Made by a program: the position numbers and the translations under genes
The notes under the pieces: model-generated
What the model was told of the DNA's origin: nothing
Seen by the model: only the letters and a program-made list of their open reading frames with translations
Databases searched by the model: none
Shown here: positions 1-11,328 of the stretch, in pieces
Numbering within the stretch: position 1 is the stretch's first letter
How the letters are laid out: every line of letters begins with the position of its first letter
Assembly: GCA_038049695.1 (NCBI GenBank)
Contig: CP142461.1
Coordinates: forward strand, 23,877,001 to 23,941,000
Length of the DNA stretch: 64,000 bases
Origin: Cinnamomum chago
Lineage: Eukaryota; Streptophyta; Magnoliopsida; Laurales; Lauraceae
Reading direction: 5' to 3'

Positions 1-1119
1 GAGATCCATATACAGGAGACATGAGTCACAAATCTTATACTTAAAAATATCTTCACAACCAGTGATGAGACTGGGCATCTCATCTGATAAGGTTGCAGCG
101 CTTTGATTAGTATGATATAGTGTGATTTGTCTCGATCATCAGAATGGAAGATTCTGGATCACGGTGCTGGTACATTAGATGTATTGAAGGACCATGAGAA
201 GCACCTTATGAATACTGTCTCGATTTTAAGGTCTGCTCTCATAATTTCCTAGCAATAGGATCTCAATCCTGAGACATTGATGAACTCAAGTTTCTGTCTA
301 TTCATTTACTTTCAGTCACCAATGAGTGAGGCCAATTGTAGTTCAATACCTCGGTGTCTCGGGTACGTGGTAGTAGGACTGTGAGAACATACAATGATCA
401 AGATAGAATCTATCTATGTTATCCCCTTGTGCCAATTAATGGATTTATCATTAGTAAGTGCGCACCCATCTCGATTAAGAGTTAATTGGATGGTACTGAT
501 GATCACTGTGATTAATTAGGGCTCAAGAATAGTAAGATGTGGATCTAAGATTGGATGAGACATAGTTATTCCAATTGATCCATGGATATTGATAGAGGGG
601 CCTACTTGTGGTATTGTGGAAGTTTAGGGTCTTTATTATAATGTATTCCTAAGACTGGAGTGCAATTGCATTTATATAGTGGTATTATTTGCAATTAACT
701 GTGGGCCCGGATTGCACATGAGATGTGGGGTCGCGGTGTCCCAGTTGGAGTCAGATTTCTTTGGAATCCCTAGTGGTCCCCACGCTAGCCCAAGATTGGA
801 TCATTACTATTTCTACTTGAACTCCAAAAGGAAAGAATTAGAAAGTTACTATTTCTATTTGAAGTGGGACTTCTAATAGTGGTAATAGTAAGCTACTAAT
901 TTGTGTGGAAGTGTGACTTCTAATACAATTAGTAAGAGGATCTTAAGAGGAGACTTAAAAGCTATAAATAGAGGAGTCTATGGGGTTGGACGTCCCATGC
1001 ATATCAAGACCTAGGGATTCACGCCCAAGGCCTTTTGTGCAAGTGTTGCACAATTCTATTTCTCCTCTTCTCTCTCCTTTAGTTCTCTTCTAGTTCCTTG
1101 GAGTTTCTAGTAGGGTTTT
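1..1119 (+). repeat. Cop1-a 5' LTR, truncated at both ends
   Basis: Colinear with the 3' LTR from about 11528 to 12643. The match stops at the shared TAGGGTTTT (1111-1119). The last 372 bp of the LTR and the primer-binding site are missing, so an internal deletion joined mid-LTR sequence directly to leader DNA. The first ~200 bp of the LTR lie left of the window. Confidence 0.88.
861..970 (+). promoter_or_regulatory. Cop1-a LTR promoter: dyad repeats and TATA box
   Basis: TATAAATA lies at 963-970. Two imperfect GAAGTnnGACTTC dyads lie upstream, at 861-873 and 908-920. The same dyad occurs two to four times before the TATA box in other Cop1 LTRs. The promoter role is inferred from position. 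Confidence 0.6.
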
Positions 1120-2449
1120 GGCATCTTGTTTTTCCGTTGTGGTTTGGTAGCCTGTTTTTATGAAGATGCTTTATTGTATGAGATACTAACTAGCCGGTGA
1201 TAATGTCCTCTCCATATGGTCCACAAGTCTTTTACTTCCTTTTTATGGTTATTGGTTTATTTGAGACTAAGTGTAAAGGGCATCATGGTTTCCTTGGTTT
1301 CCCGCGAAAGGGTAAGGCATGGTGAATTTCCCTATAGCCCTTTTATTTCCATGTTTAGATCACCATGTAAGTCTCATTGTAGAGACATAGGAATTTATGT
1401 AATTTTTTTAAAATTTGTAAATTCTGGAGATGTCCGAGACGAAGAAGGAAAGTGAAGTTGGACTCCTAATCAAAGAGTTTGAAGGTTACCAAAAGCCTTT
1501 TGGAGATGCCTAAAGAGTTTAAGGAATCCCAAAGTTTTGGAAAGTCTAGAAGCCCAAGAAGCCTTTTTCGCTTGGGCCATGTGGAGGAGAGAACTAGTTT
1601 CTATTTTTGCACTTTCTATTTATGGATGGTTGCTTTTATAGAATATTTCCAAATCTGATCCAAACATAGGAATTTCCAAAATTGGTCAAATCAAATTAAT
1701 TTTTGGAAAGAGTTCTAATTAGAGTTGATGGACCCATGAGATGGATCCATTGGTAACACTAATTTAAGAAACTAGACTTTCCATAAAATAACTTGACTTG
1801 GAACCAATCATTGGTCATATCATGAGATGATTTGATGTTTATATATGTGAGCCCATATACGGAAAAAGAAATCCTCAATTCTAAAAGTTAAGTGGGAGCG
1901 GGGCATTTATATTTAGAAATCCCCATGGTTTTCCACCACAGGTCCATTGTAAGGAAAGTATTAGCTTCGCGTCATCTTGAGAATGACCGTTCCCCATGGA
2001 GGGCTTTTACTTGTCTGGTTACTAGATATGGATCTCCTATGGATAGTGTTGGTGAGACGGGGCGGGGGCCCACTCCCCAAGGAGGAGCTGCTCGCAACGG
2101 TTGTCATGCAATGCTAGTTGGTGGGTCACATTTAATTAAAATAATGATGTAGTATCCCCAAGGGTTTGCCTCATGTATTTTAGACACCGAAGCTAATTGG
2201 GAGTCACTTGTTATTTGGTATGAGATACCTAGATAATAATGAATGAAGGGGATCGTGGATAGTTAGTCATAATCCTAAATTTGACCAACTTTGATCCGCA
2301 CCAATCTAGGCGGTATACACACTCCCCAAGGAAGCATACCTCGGGGATTGAGATTCCGATGTATTCTAAATTTAGTGGTTATGAGGATTCCCACATAAAT
2401 TTGGTAGAATACTGAACCCTAATGTCATTTAAATTCTTTAATTGAATGT
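1120..2449 (+). other. Cop1-a untranslated leader
   Basis: Region between the truncated LTR and gag. Its right part is colinear, inverted, with the Cop1-f leader at 41029-42136. It has a potential hairpin GGGG(c)ATTT/AAATCCCC (1900-1924) and several CTCCCCAAGGAG-type short inverted repeats (about 2070-2085, 2320-2335). No long reading frame is credible here. Confidence 0.75.
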
Positions 2450-3360
2450 ATGGTTATGTGCTACAGTATTTCAAGCATGAATTCGAATATTTTTAATCCA
2501 CTTGCGACTATCCTCAACCAAAATAAGTTGATGGAATCCAACTTTATAGACTGGAAAAGGACCCTGGATATTGTCCTGATAGCTTCAGGATGCAGATATG
2601 TCCTTACCATATCCTCCCTTCCTGAGCCTGAGCCTCATGTACCTCAGTATGAAAAGGACCTTTACCCCAAGTGGACCAGAGACAATGAGATGGCCAAATG
2701 TTACATTGTGGCATCCATGTCTAGTGTTTTACAACACCAACATCAATCCTATAAGTCAGCATACGATATTATATTGAACTTAAAGGAGATGTTTGCGGAC
2801 CAGGTTAGACCTGCTAGGCAAGTTGTTATGAAGGTGCTAATAAACACTAAGATGGCTGAGGGAACCCCAGTATAAAAACATTTGTTAAAAATGAGTTTAG
2901 CATTGAATGAGTTAGATGTACTGGGTGTTACGATTGATACAGAATCGCAGATCGACATGATCCTTTAGTCACTACCAGATTCTTTCAATCATTTCGAGAT
3001 CAATTATAATAAATTGGAAATGACCATAGTTGAGCTGTCTCGCCAGCTGGTAGTGACTGAGGAAATCATGAAGAAAGAGTAAAATCCCCTCATGGCAGAA
3101 AAGTCATTTGCTAGGACCAAGCGGAAAGGCAAAGACCGAGATAGCAAGAAGAAATCAGTCATCAAGGGTCCTAAGGTGGAGAATGGTTCTACTTGTAATA
3201 TGGCCAAGGCTAAGGGTACGGGAGTAAAAGGAAAGTGTTTCCATTGTGGTAAGACAGGACATTAGAAAAGGAATTGTCCAGAATATCTGTCTAAGAAGAA
3301 GACCTCTGGTACGATTGAGTCACTTATTTCTAAAGTTAGTTTTGCAACTAGTACTTCAGG
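2450..3360 (+). pseudogene. gag: Cop1-a gag with zinc knuckle, broken
   Basis: Copia Gag (UBN2/DUF4219-type) with an N-terminal NFIDWKRTLDIVL motif. The likely start is 2450 or the internal ATG at 2478. Gag would package element RNA into cytoplasmic virus-like particles. The frame is interrupted by TAA at about 2873, TAG near 2967 and TAA near 3080. The knuckle CFHCGKTGH (about 3237) is followed by TAG at 3263-3265 where the sister copy Cop1-f encodes Trp. Several stops read as C-to-T or G-to-A changes from Cop1-f codons, consistent with decay of methylated DNA. Confidence 0.88.
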
Positions 3361-4640
3361 ATCTTGGTGTATGGACTCCGGGGCAACTAATCACATATGT
3401 AATTCCTTGCAGGGGTTTAGGGAAACCAGGAGGTTCAGTGACGGAGAAATCATTGTCAACCTAGGATCTAATGCTAAGGCAGAGGCTGTTTCAGTGGAAG
3501 TTATTACATTATGTTTTTCAAATAATAAATTGGTTTTGTCAGACACATTATATGTACCGTCTTTACGGCGGAATTTAATTTCAGTCTCTAGTTTGGTGAA
3601 TAAAAGTTATACCATTACTTTTGGTACTGAAGTTAACATAAAGGGGAATGTTACTTTTATATGTTCTGGCAAGGTAACCAATGGGCTATTATTTGTTAAC
3701 TCCTACAATGTATAGGATACATGATACTGAAACAATTAATAGACCATTAATAAAGAGGAAGTCACCTTCATCTAATCCAATAAAACTTTGGCACTTGAGG
3801 CTAGGTCATAAAAACCTAAACAGGATTGACATGCTAGTGAAAGATGATATCTTGCCTTCATTGGTGGTAGAACATATGCCTGTCTACGAGTCCTGTCTGG
3901 AAGGCAAAATGACCGAAAGAACCTTTTACATCTAAGGGCAATAGGGCCAAAGATTTGTAGAAATTAGTACATACTGATATGTGTGGACCCATTAATGTCA
4001 GGGCCAGAGGAGGATATGAGTACTTCATCACTTACACAGATGATTACTCAAGATATGGATACATATGCACTGCAAGTCCGAGACTTTTGAAAAGTTCAAA
4101 GAGTTTCGAGCGGAAGCGGAAAAGCAATTAGGTAAGAGTATCAAGACTCTTCGATCAAATCGAGGAGGGGAATATCTCTCTGCTGATTTTATGGGATACT
4201 TATCATAAAATGAGATTCTATCCCAGTTGTCTGCTCCTGGTATGCCTCAATAGAATGGAGTAGCAGAAAGAAAGAATATGACTCTTTTAGATATGATCAG
4301 GTCTATGCTGAGTTTCTTAGGATTACCTATATCCTTTTTGGGATACGCTTTGGATACTACAATGTACATACTAAACCTCGTACCATCTAAGTCTGTACCT
4401 AAGACTCCCCGGGAGTTGTGGTCCGGGCGAAAGCCTAGTCTACAACATTTACACATTTGGGGCTGTCTGGCACACGTGCTAAAGGTTAAGATGGATAAGT
4501 TGGAAACGAAGTCGGAAGTGTGCACGCTTGTAGGATATCCTAAAGGAGCTAAAGGTTGGTTATTCTATAATCCCAGAGAGCAAAAAGTGCCGGTGAGCAC
4601 TAATGCTGTTTTTTGGAGGAAGATTATATGATGGACTGGA
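3361..4640 (+). pseudogene. pol: Cop1-a protease and integrase, broken
   Basis: The aspartic protease signature MDSGATNHI starts at 3371. The GAG-pre-integrase zinc finger (LWHLRLGH...ESCLEGKMTER) spans about 3785-3920, followed by a frameshift. The integrase core has HTDMCGP (about 3970), RSNRGGEY (catalytic context D changed to N, about 4155) and a stop within the PQQNGVAER-type motif (about 4250). The downstream integrase C-terminal part is open at 4278-4631. A small deletion around 4060-4075 removes residues after DDYSRYGYI. Not functional. Confidence 0.87.
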
Positions 4641-5031
4641 AATCTTTAGAAAATGAGATCTTGGATGAAATTCAGGAGCAAACAATTCCAAATCTAAGTA
4701 TGACCGAACTTGAGGAAGAATCACCCATACCAAACCTAGTAATTACACCAGTACCTTGTCGTAGTGGGAGCATTGTCAGGACCCCTGACATGTTCTCGTT
4801 CTTGGGAGAGTCTTACGAGGCAGTCCTGGAAGAACCGGAACAAGATCCCTGTAATTATGATGAAGAAATTAATGACATAAATTCGGGACGTTGGCAAGAT
4901 GCTATGAAAGCTGAGATGGAGTCTATGTACTCCAATCAGGTTTGGACACTTGTGGACTTGCCTGCCAATATTTAACCTATTGGGTGCAAGTGAGTCTATA
5001 AGAGAAAAAAAGGACCAGATGGTAGAGTGGA
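4641..5031 (+). pseudogene. pol: Cop1-a reverse transcriptase, 5' part
   Basis: Encodes the linker and the start of the copia reverse transcriptase domain (W..AM..E..S.Y.NQVWTLVDLP, about 4890-4970). TAA follows at about 4974, then further in-frame stops. The frame is cut at 5031 by the Gyp2 solo LTR and resumes at 9378 after the duplicated GTGGA. Confidence 0.85.
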
Positions 5032-8000
5032 TGTAACGCCCCAATTCCGGATACCGATATACTCGTTCGACTACCCGAAATTGGCGCGCTACTTCCCGGA
5101 AAATCCGAGAACTTCCAAGATCGTAGGCCGCAGTGAGGTCCAATTTAAAACTTTTTGACCAACATAGTTATAACATTTAATATTGCGGAAGCATAACGAT
5201 TTAAACAAAGCGGAAGCAATAGGTATCGATAAATATATAAAGTATGAGCAGAACATATGTCTAGTTAAAATGATTCAATGTTAATCAAAGTTATACATTT
5301 TCATTCTACCCTTCTCACTACAGAATATCTCTCAAAAACCCAAAATAACAATGTCCCTCAAAACCCTGGAATGAACTCCTCGCCCTCCGGCTCGACGTCC
5401 GTGTCGGCCGGGCCCCAAGCGTACTCTCCTGCCACGGGTGCCTCCACTACAGCTAAAGCATCGTCTGGGATCTCTGGGTCAAGGCCTAAGCACCATAGAA
5501 TGGGTCAGATCTAAACGATCTGGCAAGTTACAGCATACTACTAACATAGCATATATATATCAAAGGAAATAAGGACGGGTACATAAATTAAATGAATAAC
5601 AAGGAAAGAGAACTAGGCAATCGTGCATGTAAAGCATGAGGAATCAGTGTAAGGAAATCATCTACACTACTATAAACAAGGTGGCACATTCACACGAGCT
5701 GGAATACCGCGGGATATTATGCCACGGCCCTCCCATACTGAACACAGTCGCGGTGGGGAATCTCACCAGGGAATAACTAATCCCGAATATCACTCATCAA
5801 CTCATCATCTCATCACTCCAGATCGGCACGGTATGACACCTTGCCGTCTTAACCACACAGCTCATCATGATAGCTTCACCATACTCAGCTAGCTCCTACC
5901 GGGGATGATCAGTCCACCGGCTGAGCTTAAATCAACCGAGTGAATGTTCATGCCGACTCAGGAATAACTCTAAGGTCTGTGTCTGTCTAGGCTTTGCCTT
6001 GCGTGAACAAGGTCCTAACAATATCTCTAAGAGGTCTACACATCTCAATACAGTCTCTGGATCTCATTCAAGGTCCAGGCCCACTCGTTGGATCCATACC
6101 AAGGCCCATCAGTACATGGCCTGGTCTATAACCGTCCAAACGAGGCAACTAATCCACTTATACTGACAAACAGTTCCATTACAATCCATAACAGCTTAAC
6201 AGTCCAATAAAACTACCTCTTCAAGCTAAAAGGGTTCACATCTCCACACTTAGGCCCAGTAAGGGCCCGCCTAGACACAGACACGGGTCAATGATCTCCG
6301 AAATCACAACATCGGGTCACCTCTAGATACCCTAGGTTCAGGTCTTCCAATTATGTTCAATTAATAGTAATCAGCTACTCTAAAGATCTAAGAATGACAA
6401 TAAATGATAACAGTGAAGTATAAACTTCAATCAGAGAATCAACGGGAAAAGCAACGGTCCAATCCTAGGTAAATGGGCCACTTTAGGTTCGGGTCTATCT
6501 CCGGTAATTCGATCTCTAAACGATGTCATTAATGCCGTAAAATAATGTATTTGGTGCTTAGTTGGTTAAGGGCATTGTTGACAACTTTTAGGGGTCGAAT
6601 CATCTTAGATTTATCAACCAAAACACTAAACAGTGGTCCCCACGAGTCAAGGTCGAGCCACGCCATTGACTCGTGCTTGGCACATTGATGGAAGTTCATT
6701 TGGATGGTTAATGGGGTCCCACAATCGATTAATTATAAAACAATGCTAAACTCACACCCTAGAGTTCACAGTGTGGCAGGTCGACCTGGCAAGGGTCGGG
6801 TCGATCTGCTCCACTGGAAATCAAGTTGGGACTTGGTTTGGATTCTGGAATTTCCAGTGTACCCGATTGACCAGGTGGCCAGCCGGTCGATCTGGTACAC
6901 AGGTGTACCTGAGTTAACAGACTCCAGGCCAAATCTCAACTTTTACACTAGGGTCTGAAAATATTAATTTAAGGTTAATAAGTTAATTTATTCTAATGGG
7001 GTTCCACGGAGGCTAAGGGTCCTACCCTTTAAATTTTCTAAGGCTAATAGTCCCATAGTATATGAGAAACTAAGTGTTTCACTTAATTAATGAGGCTAAT
7101 GGGTTATGGAAAATAGTGGGCCCCGCCCCGATTTAGTCCACAAAGATTAAAGGGTCTAAATTTCTAATTTGTGAAAATTAATGGTGCTAATAGAAAGTAT
7201 TAAAACTAAGGGGCTTAATTAATTAGTAAAGAGACTAGTGGTTTAAAGATTAGTGGGCCCCACTGGGCCCAAAGCCCCAAACAAAACCCAAGCCCAAACC
7301 CACAACAAATCCAAGCCCAAATCCACGTGGACAGGACCCAAGCCCAAATCCACGTGGACACACTACTCTCATCAGGTCAACTCTCTTAATTTTCTCACCT
7401 ACCCTCACCCATGACATCACCCTCCCCATGGGCCACACTCATCAAGTACACATGTCACCTATCCCCCTTTTCTCTCTTGCCTTCCCATCTCATGTTATAA
7501 GCTACATCAAGTTACAGAAGCTACAGAAGTTACAAAACCCATTGAAATGGTTCTACGACAGCAACAACAAGACACTACGGTAGTGGGCCCCACTATGATT
7601 GATGCCATGATCAGCCTACTCTATCAAGATCGCCCAAGGCCCATCTAAAAGATGTGTGGCCTGGATTCCAAGGGTGGCCCACCTGGGCCCCATAGTTACA
7701 AAGAAAGAAAGGGAAAAACACTCACGGTTTCTTGTTTCACAGGTTAGTATACAACACCTAACCTATGGCCCACCTCTGATCAAAACCAGATCAGAGCCCT
7801 ACCCCTAGGTCGCCCCACCCACTCGGTCCTGATGGACGGGCTAGATCTGTGCCCAGATCACTCTGGGGGGCCCCACAACCTGATTAATTAAAATGAAAAC
7901 CCACCTCTATAAGTCACGCCTGATACAGAGAAAGGTAATGATCGTGGGCCCCACTGATCAAGGGCCCACGATCAGCCCCCAACCTCTGAGTCGCCCATGG

Positions 8001-9372
8001 ACCCTCCACAAGATGTGGGGTCCGGATCTGCCAGGGTGGCCCACCTGGGCCCACTGATCCCAATACACAGTAGACCAAATGACTCCCTGCATCGACACAG
8101 TAACTGTTACATAATCCCTGCAACAGTCTCCTTCCTCATCCCTCCATCCAATTCTAATCAGTTGCTTCTCAAACTAAACCATTAAATTAGATTAACAATT
8201 ACAAATTATAGAGACACTACAATGCCCCTCCATCAACGTCCATTTTATCCAATCAACACAATTAGGCTCAGGTAGAATTCTAAAACTCAATAATCATAAA
8301 TCATGAGATGAAACCATAGAAATCAAAGGAAACACATACATTCTATGTTAATCAGTAGGTGCACTTGCCTCTTTATCTTGAGAATTGATTTGTAGAGAGA
8401 AGAGAGAGCTAGAAATGAGGAATCAGCTGATGAAGAAGGTGTTACAGCAGCAGTAGCAGAAGTGAAGTAGCAGCAGTTGCTTCAGGTGGTGCTTCTTCCA
8501 GCACAGTAACAGAGGAGGGAAGTGAAGAGAGAAAGGAATAGGAAAGATGGGGTGCCAGCAGCTACAGGTGGAAGTTCTAGCAGCAGGGGAAAATGAGAAG
8601 ATGGTGAAGTGGCTGCAGGAGTCTTCTCAGATGGGATTCCAGCACAGCAGGGTGATGTGGTTCAGGTGGAGAATGAGAGGGGAAGGAGATGAACCAATGG
8701 CTGCTGCTCCCAGGGATAATGCTCCTAGCTACAGAACCAGTCCTGTAGCTTCAAGAGGATTTCAGCACCACAATAGCAATGGTGGTTCCTTGTTCAAACG
8801 TAGGATGTGAATTGAAATTGGAAGTTGGGAGGAACAGTGAACAGGGGCTGGAGCTTATCTTGGGAAGGGGGCTGCTTAGGGTTTAGGGTTTATTGCAAAT
8901 GGGGATTAAGGGATATTATATAGGTCTAGGGGGAGTGATTAAGGACCAAGATACCCTTAGGGTTTAGTGGGATTAGGGTTAGGGTTTGAGGGTAGTTGGG
9001 TCATTAGGGGAGAAGCTTCTAGAGGAGGACCCTCTTAACACTAACCCACACTAATTAGCTTAATTAAACTTAAGTAAGAGCCTAACTAACACCAAGAGCC
9101 TAGGTTTAACACTAACACCCAACTAATTGAAAATTCTACACAACTAAGCTAATCTAACTAGAAACTAGGAGAATCTAACTAACCTCTCTATCAAATCCTA
9201 ATTAGCACAAAATAAAGAGTAATTAACTAATATTAACAAAGATTAGCAATAATTAGTAGTAATTAGCAAAGATTAGTGAAGATTAACATAATTAAACAAT
9301 AATTAACATAAATTAGGGTTAATTAGTCTATAAAATAGCCCTTAGAGGGCCCACCAAGGGTGGGACCTCACA
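5032..9372 (-). mobile_element. Gyp2 solo LTR, 4.3 kb
   Basis: Bounded by TGTAACGCCCC on the left and GGGACCTCACA on the right, with perfect 5-bp target duplications GTGGA at 5027-5031 and 9373-9377. There is no internal region, primer-binding site or gag-pol, so this is a solo LTR left by LTR-LTR recombination. Minus orientation is inferred because the GCGGAAGC and acidic-ORF blocks run in the same order as in the minus Gyp1 LTRs, and because the 35059 fragment starts with the reverse complement of this right end. It contains a palindromic cassette (6777-6910) and a minus-strand TATATAAT near 8915. The reading frame at 8547-8810 is low-complexity CAG/CTG-rich sequence, not a gene. Confidence 0.9.
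6777..6910. repeat. Self-complementary cassette in Gyp2 LTR
   Basis: Contains the perfect palindrome CAGGTCGACCTG (6777-6788), related GGTCGATCTG (6809 region) and GGTCGATCTGG (6885 region), and a 10-bp inverted repeat CACTGGAAAT/ATTTCCAGTG. It lies about 1.75-1.88 kb from the LTR 3' end (5032). Confidence 0.75.
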
Positions 9373-10381
9373 GTGGAGACCTTTAAGATCAGGCTTGTTG
9401 CGAAAGGATATACTCAGAAAGAAGATATCGATTATGAGGAAATCTTCTCGCCAGTAGCCATGATCAAGTCCATCTGGATACTCTTATCCATTGCTGCTCA
9501 TCTCGATTACGAGATTTGACAAATGGATGTCAAGACGGCATTTCTCAACGACCATCTTGAGGAAGACATCTATATGGTGCAGTCAGACGGTTTCGTAGCT
9601 ATACAAACCAAGAGCAAAGAGTTTGCAAGCTGCAGAAGTCTATTTATGGACTGAAGCAGGCATCCCGAAGCTGGAACATCCGTTTTGACCAGGCAATCAA
9701 GTCATTTGGTTTTTGTCAAAAATGGATGAGTCATGAGTGTATATGAAAAGTGAAGAAGGCAGGGTAATTTTTCTGGTCGACGACATCCTTCTCCTAGAGA
9801 GTGATATAGGAATGTTGTCAACAGTAAAAGTTTAGTTGACTAAGACTTTTGATATGAAGGACTTGGGAGAAGCCAGTCACATCCTAGGTCTCAAACTCCA
9901 TTGCGACCGGAAAAATAGGATGATAGTCTTATCCCAGTATGCGTACATAGATGAGGTGCTGATATGGTTAGCTATGCTTAGTACTAGACTGGATATCTAT
10001 CACGCAGTGGGCCTAGTCAGCAAATATCAATCTAACCCAGGACCTAAACATTGGACTGCTGTAAAATGTATTCTCAAATCCTTGAGAACGACTAGAGATT
10101 ACATGTTGATTTATGGCAGTGATGGACTGATTCCAGTCGGATACATTGATTATGACTTCATGTCAGATAAGGATTCCAGGAAATCAACTTCTGGGTATGT
10201 GTTTATGCTGTAACTGCTTAAGAAGCAGCTAAAGAAGCAGATTGACTCAAAAGATTCCTTATGGAACTTGGAGTGGTACTTTTGGCAGGATAGCCGCTCA
10301 CAGTTTATTGTGATAACAACATGGCAGTCGATAAGTCCAAGGAACCCAGTAGTCAAAATCATGTACAGAGGTAGTAATACA
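9373..10381 (+). pseudogene. pol: Cop1-a reverse transcriptase and RNase H, middle part
   Basis: Resumes the reverse transcriptase after the Gyp2 insertion. RLVAKGYTQKE...DYEE and FSPVAM (about 9390-9470) are typical copia motifs, and QMDVKTAFLN lies near 9520 after a stop at IWQ. The YVDD box is damaged to LVDDILLL (about 9775). The longest open segment (9836-10213) runs from MKDLGEASHILGLKL into RNase H (YIDYDF, KSTSGYVF). A frameshift and deletions follow, and the Cop1 solo LTR interrupts at 10381. Confidence 0.86.
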
Positions 10382-11152
10382 TGTTAGTTTTATGGTCTCA
10401 ATACCAGTATATGATGTAATAAATTGATTACTTTATTTATTTATCAATATATATATTATTGCTTTCCTTTCATGAGATGAATGGTGTTTTATTACTTGTT
10501 TGCACATAACCAATATGAATGACATAATGGTTCATGAGATGAACCGGAGTCCACAAGTATACTAGATGTAATACATGTGTATGGATGAGATTCACATACA
10601 GGAGACATGTATTGCAAATCTTATACTTAAATATCTTCACAACCAGTGATGAGATTGGGCATCTCATCTGACAAGGTTGCAGCACTTTGATCACTATGAG
10701 ATAGTGTGATTTGTCTCGATCATCAGAATGTAAGATTCTGGATCATGGTGCTGGTACATTGGATGTATTGAAGGGCCATGAGAAGCACCTTATATACACT
10801 CTCTTGAGAAAAGAGAATTTGATAAGGGTCATAGCGTGGAAGATCAAAAGGTGTTGAAGATTCTGATTTGATTAGTAAAAGTGTTCATCATCAAAGAAAG
10901 AGATCAACTTCTCCATTAGAGCACTACAAAGCTCCAAAGGTATAATCTACATCCTTGTATGTTGTAGATTTCGTGGTTGCATGTTTAGGTGCTGTTTTCT
11001 ATCTTCTAGATAGGATGTGTTGCTGTACATGATTTATGAGTTTGAGGGATTGTATCCTGGATTGGGTTTGTTGCCTTCTAGATCGTTGATCCCTGCATCA
11101 AGTGGGTCAAAAGTTTTTAAAACCTGTTTGAATGGCTCACCTACTTCCAACA
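10382..11152 (+). mobile_element. Cop1 solo LTR, internally deleted
   Basis: Starts TGTTAGTTTTATGG and ends CTTCCAACA, flanked by the perfect duplication ATACA (10377-10381, 11153-11157). Compared with the 1.75-kb LTR at 26323 it lacks about 1 kb between the CACCTTATA segment and the TTGAGAAAAGAG segment, which removes the dyad repeats and TATA box. It sits inside the RNase H domain of Cop1-a. Confidence 0.92.
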
Positions 11153-11328
11153 ATACATGGTCAGAGAGATTGTGCAGAGAGGTGATACTGTTATCACCTC
11201 GATAGACTCTGCAGACAATCTGGGAGATCCCTTTACTAAGCCTTTGACTACCAAAGTCTTTGAGCAGCATGTAGAAGGGATGGGGCATGAGATGCAACCC
11301 TGACTGGCATTGAGCCCAAGTGGGAGAT
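11153..11328 (+). pseudogene. pol: Cop1-a RNase H C-terminus and polypurine tract
   Basis: An open frame from 11156 to a TGA at 11301-11303 encodes the polyprotein end, including the conserved NLGDPFTKPL motif. AAGTGGGAGAT (about 11318-11328) directly precedes the 3' LTR and is the plus-strand polypurine primer site. Confidence 0.88.

Noticed and set aside
8547..8810. 87-codon frame with CAG/CTG-rich sequence.
   Set aside because: Simple-sequence-like DNA inside the Gyp2 solo LTR, on the strand opposite to the LTR sense; no start context or motif.
8875..8990. TTTAGGG-like stretches resembling plant telomere repeats.
   Set aside because: Only a few degenerate units scattered in Gyp2 LTR sequence; no tandem run.
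5032..9372. Reading this LTR as plus-orientated because it begins TGTAACGCCCC.
   Set aside because: The order of conserved blocks (GCGGAAGC, acidic frame, minus-strand TATA) and the 35059 fragment point to minus orientation.
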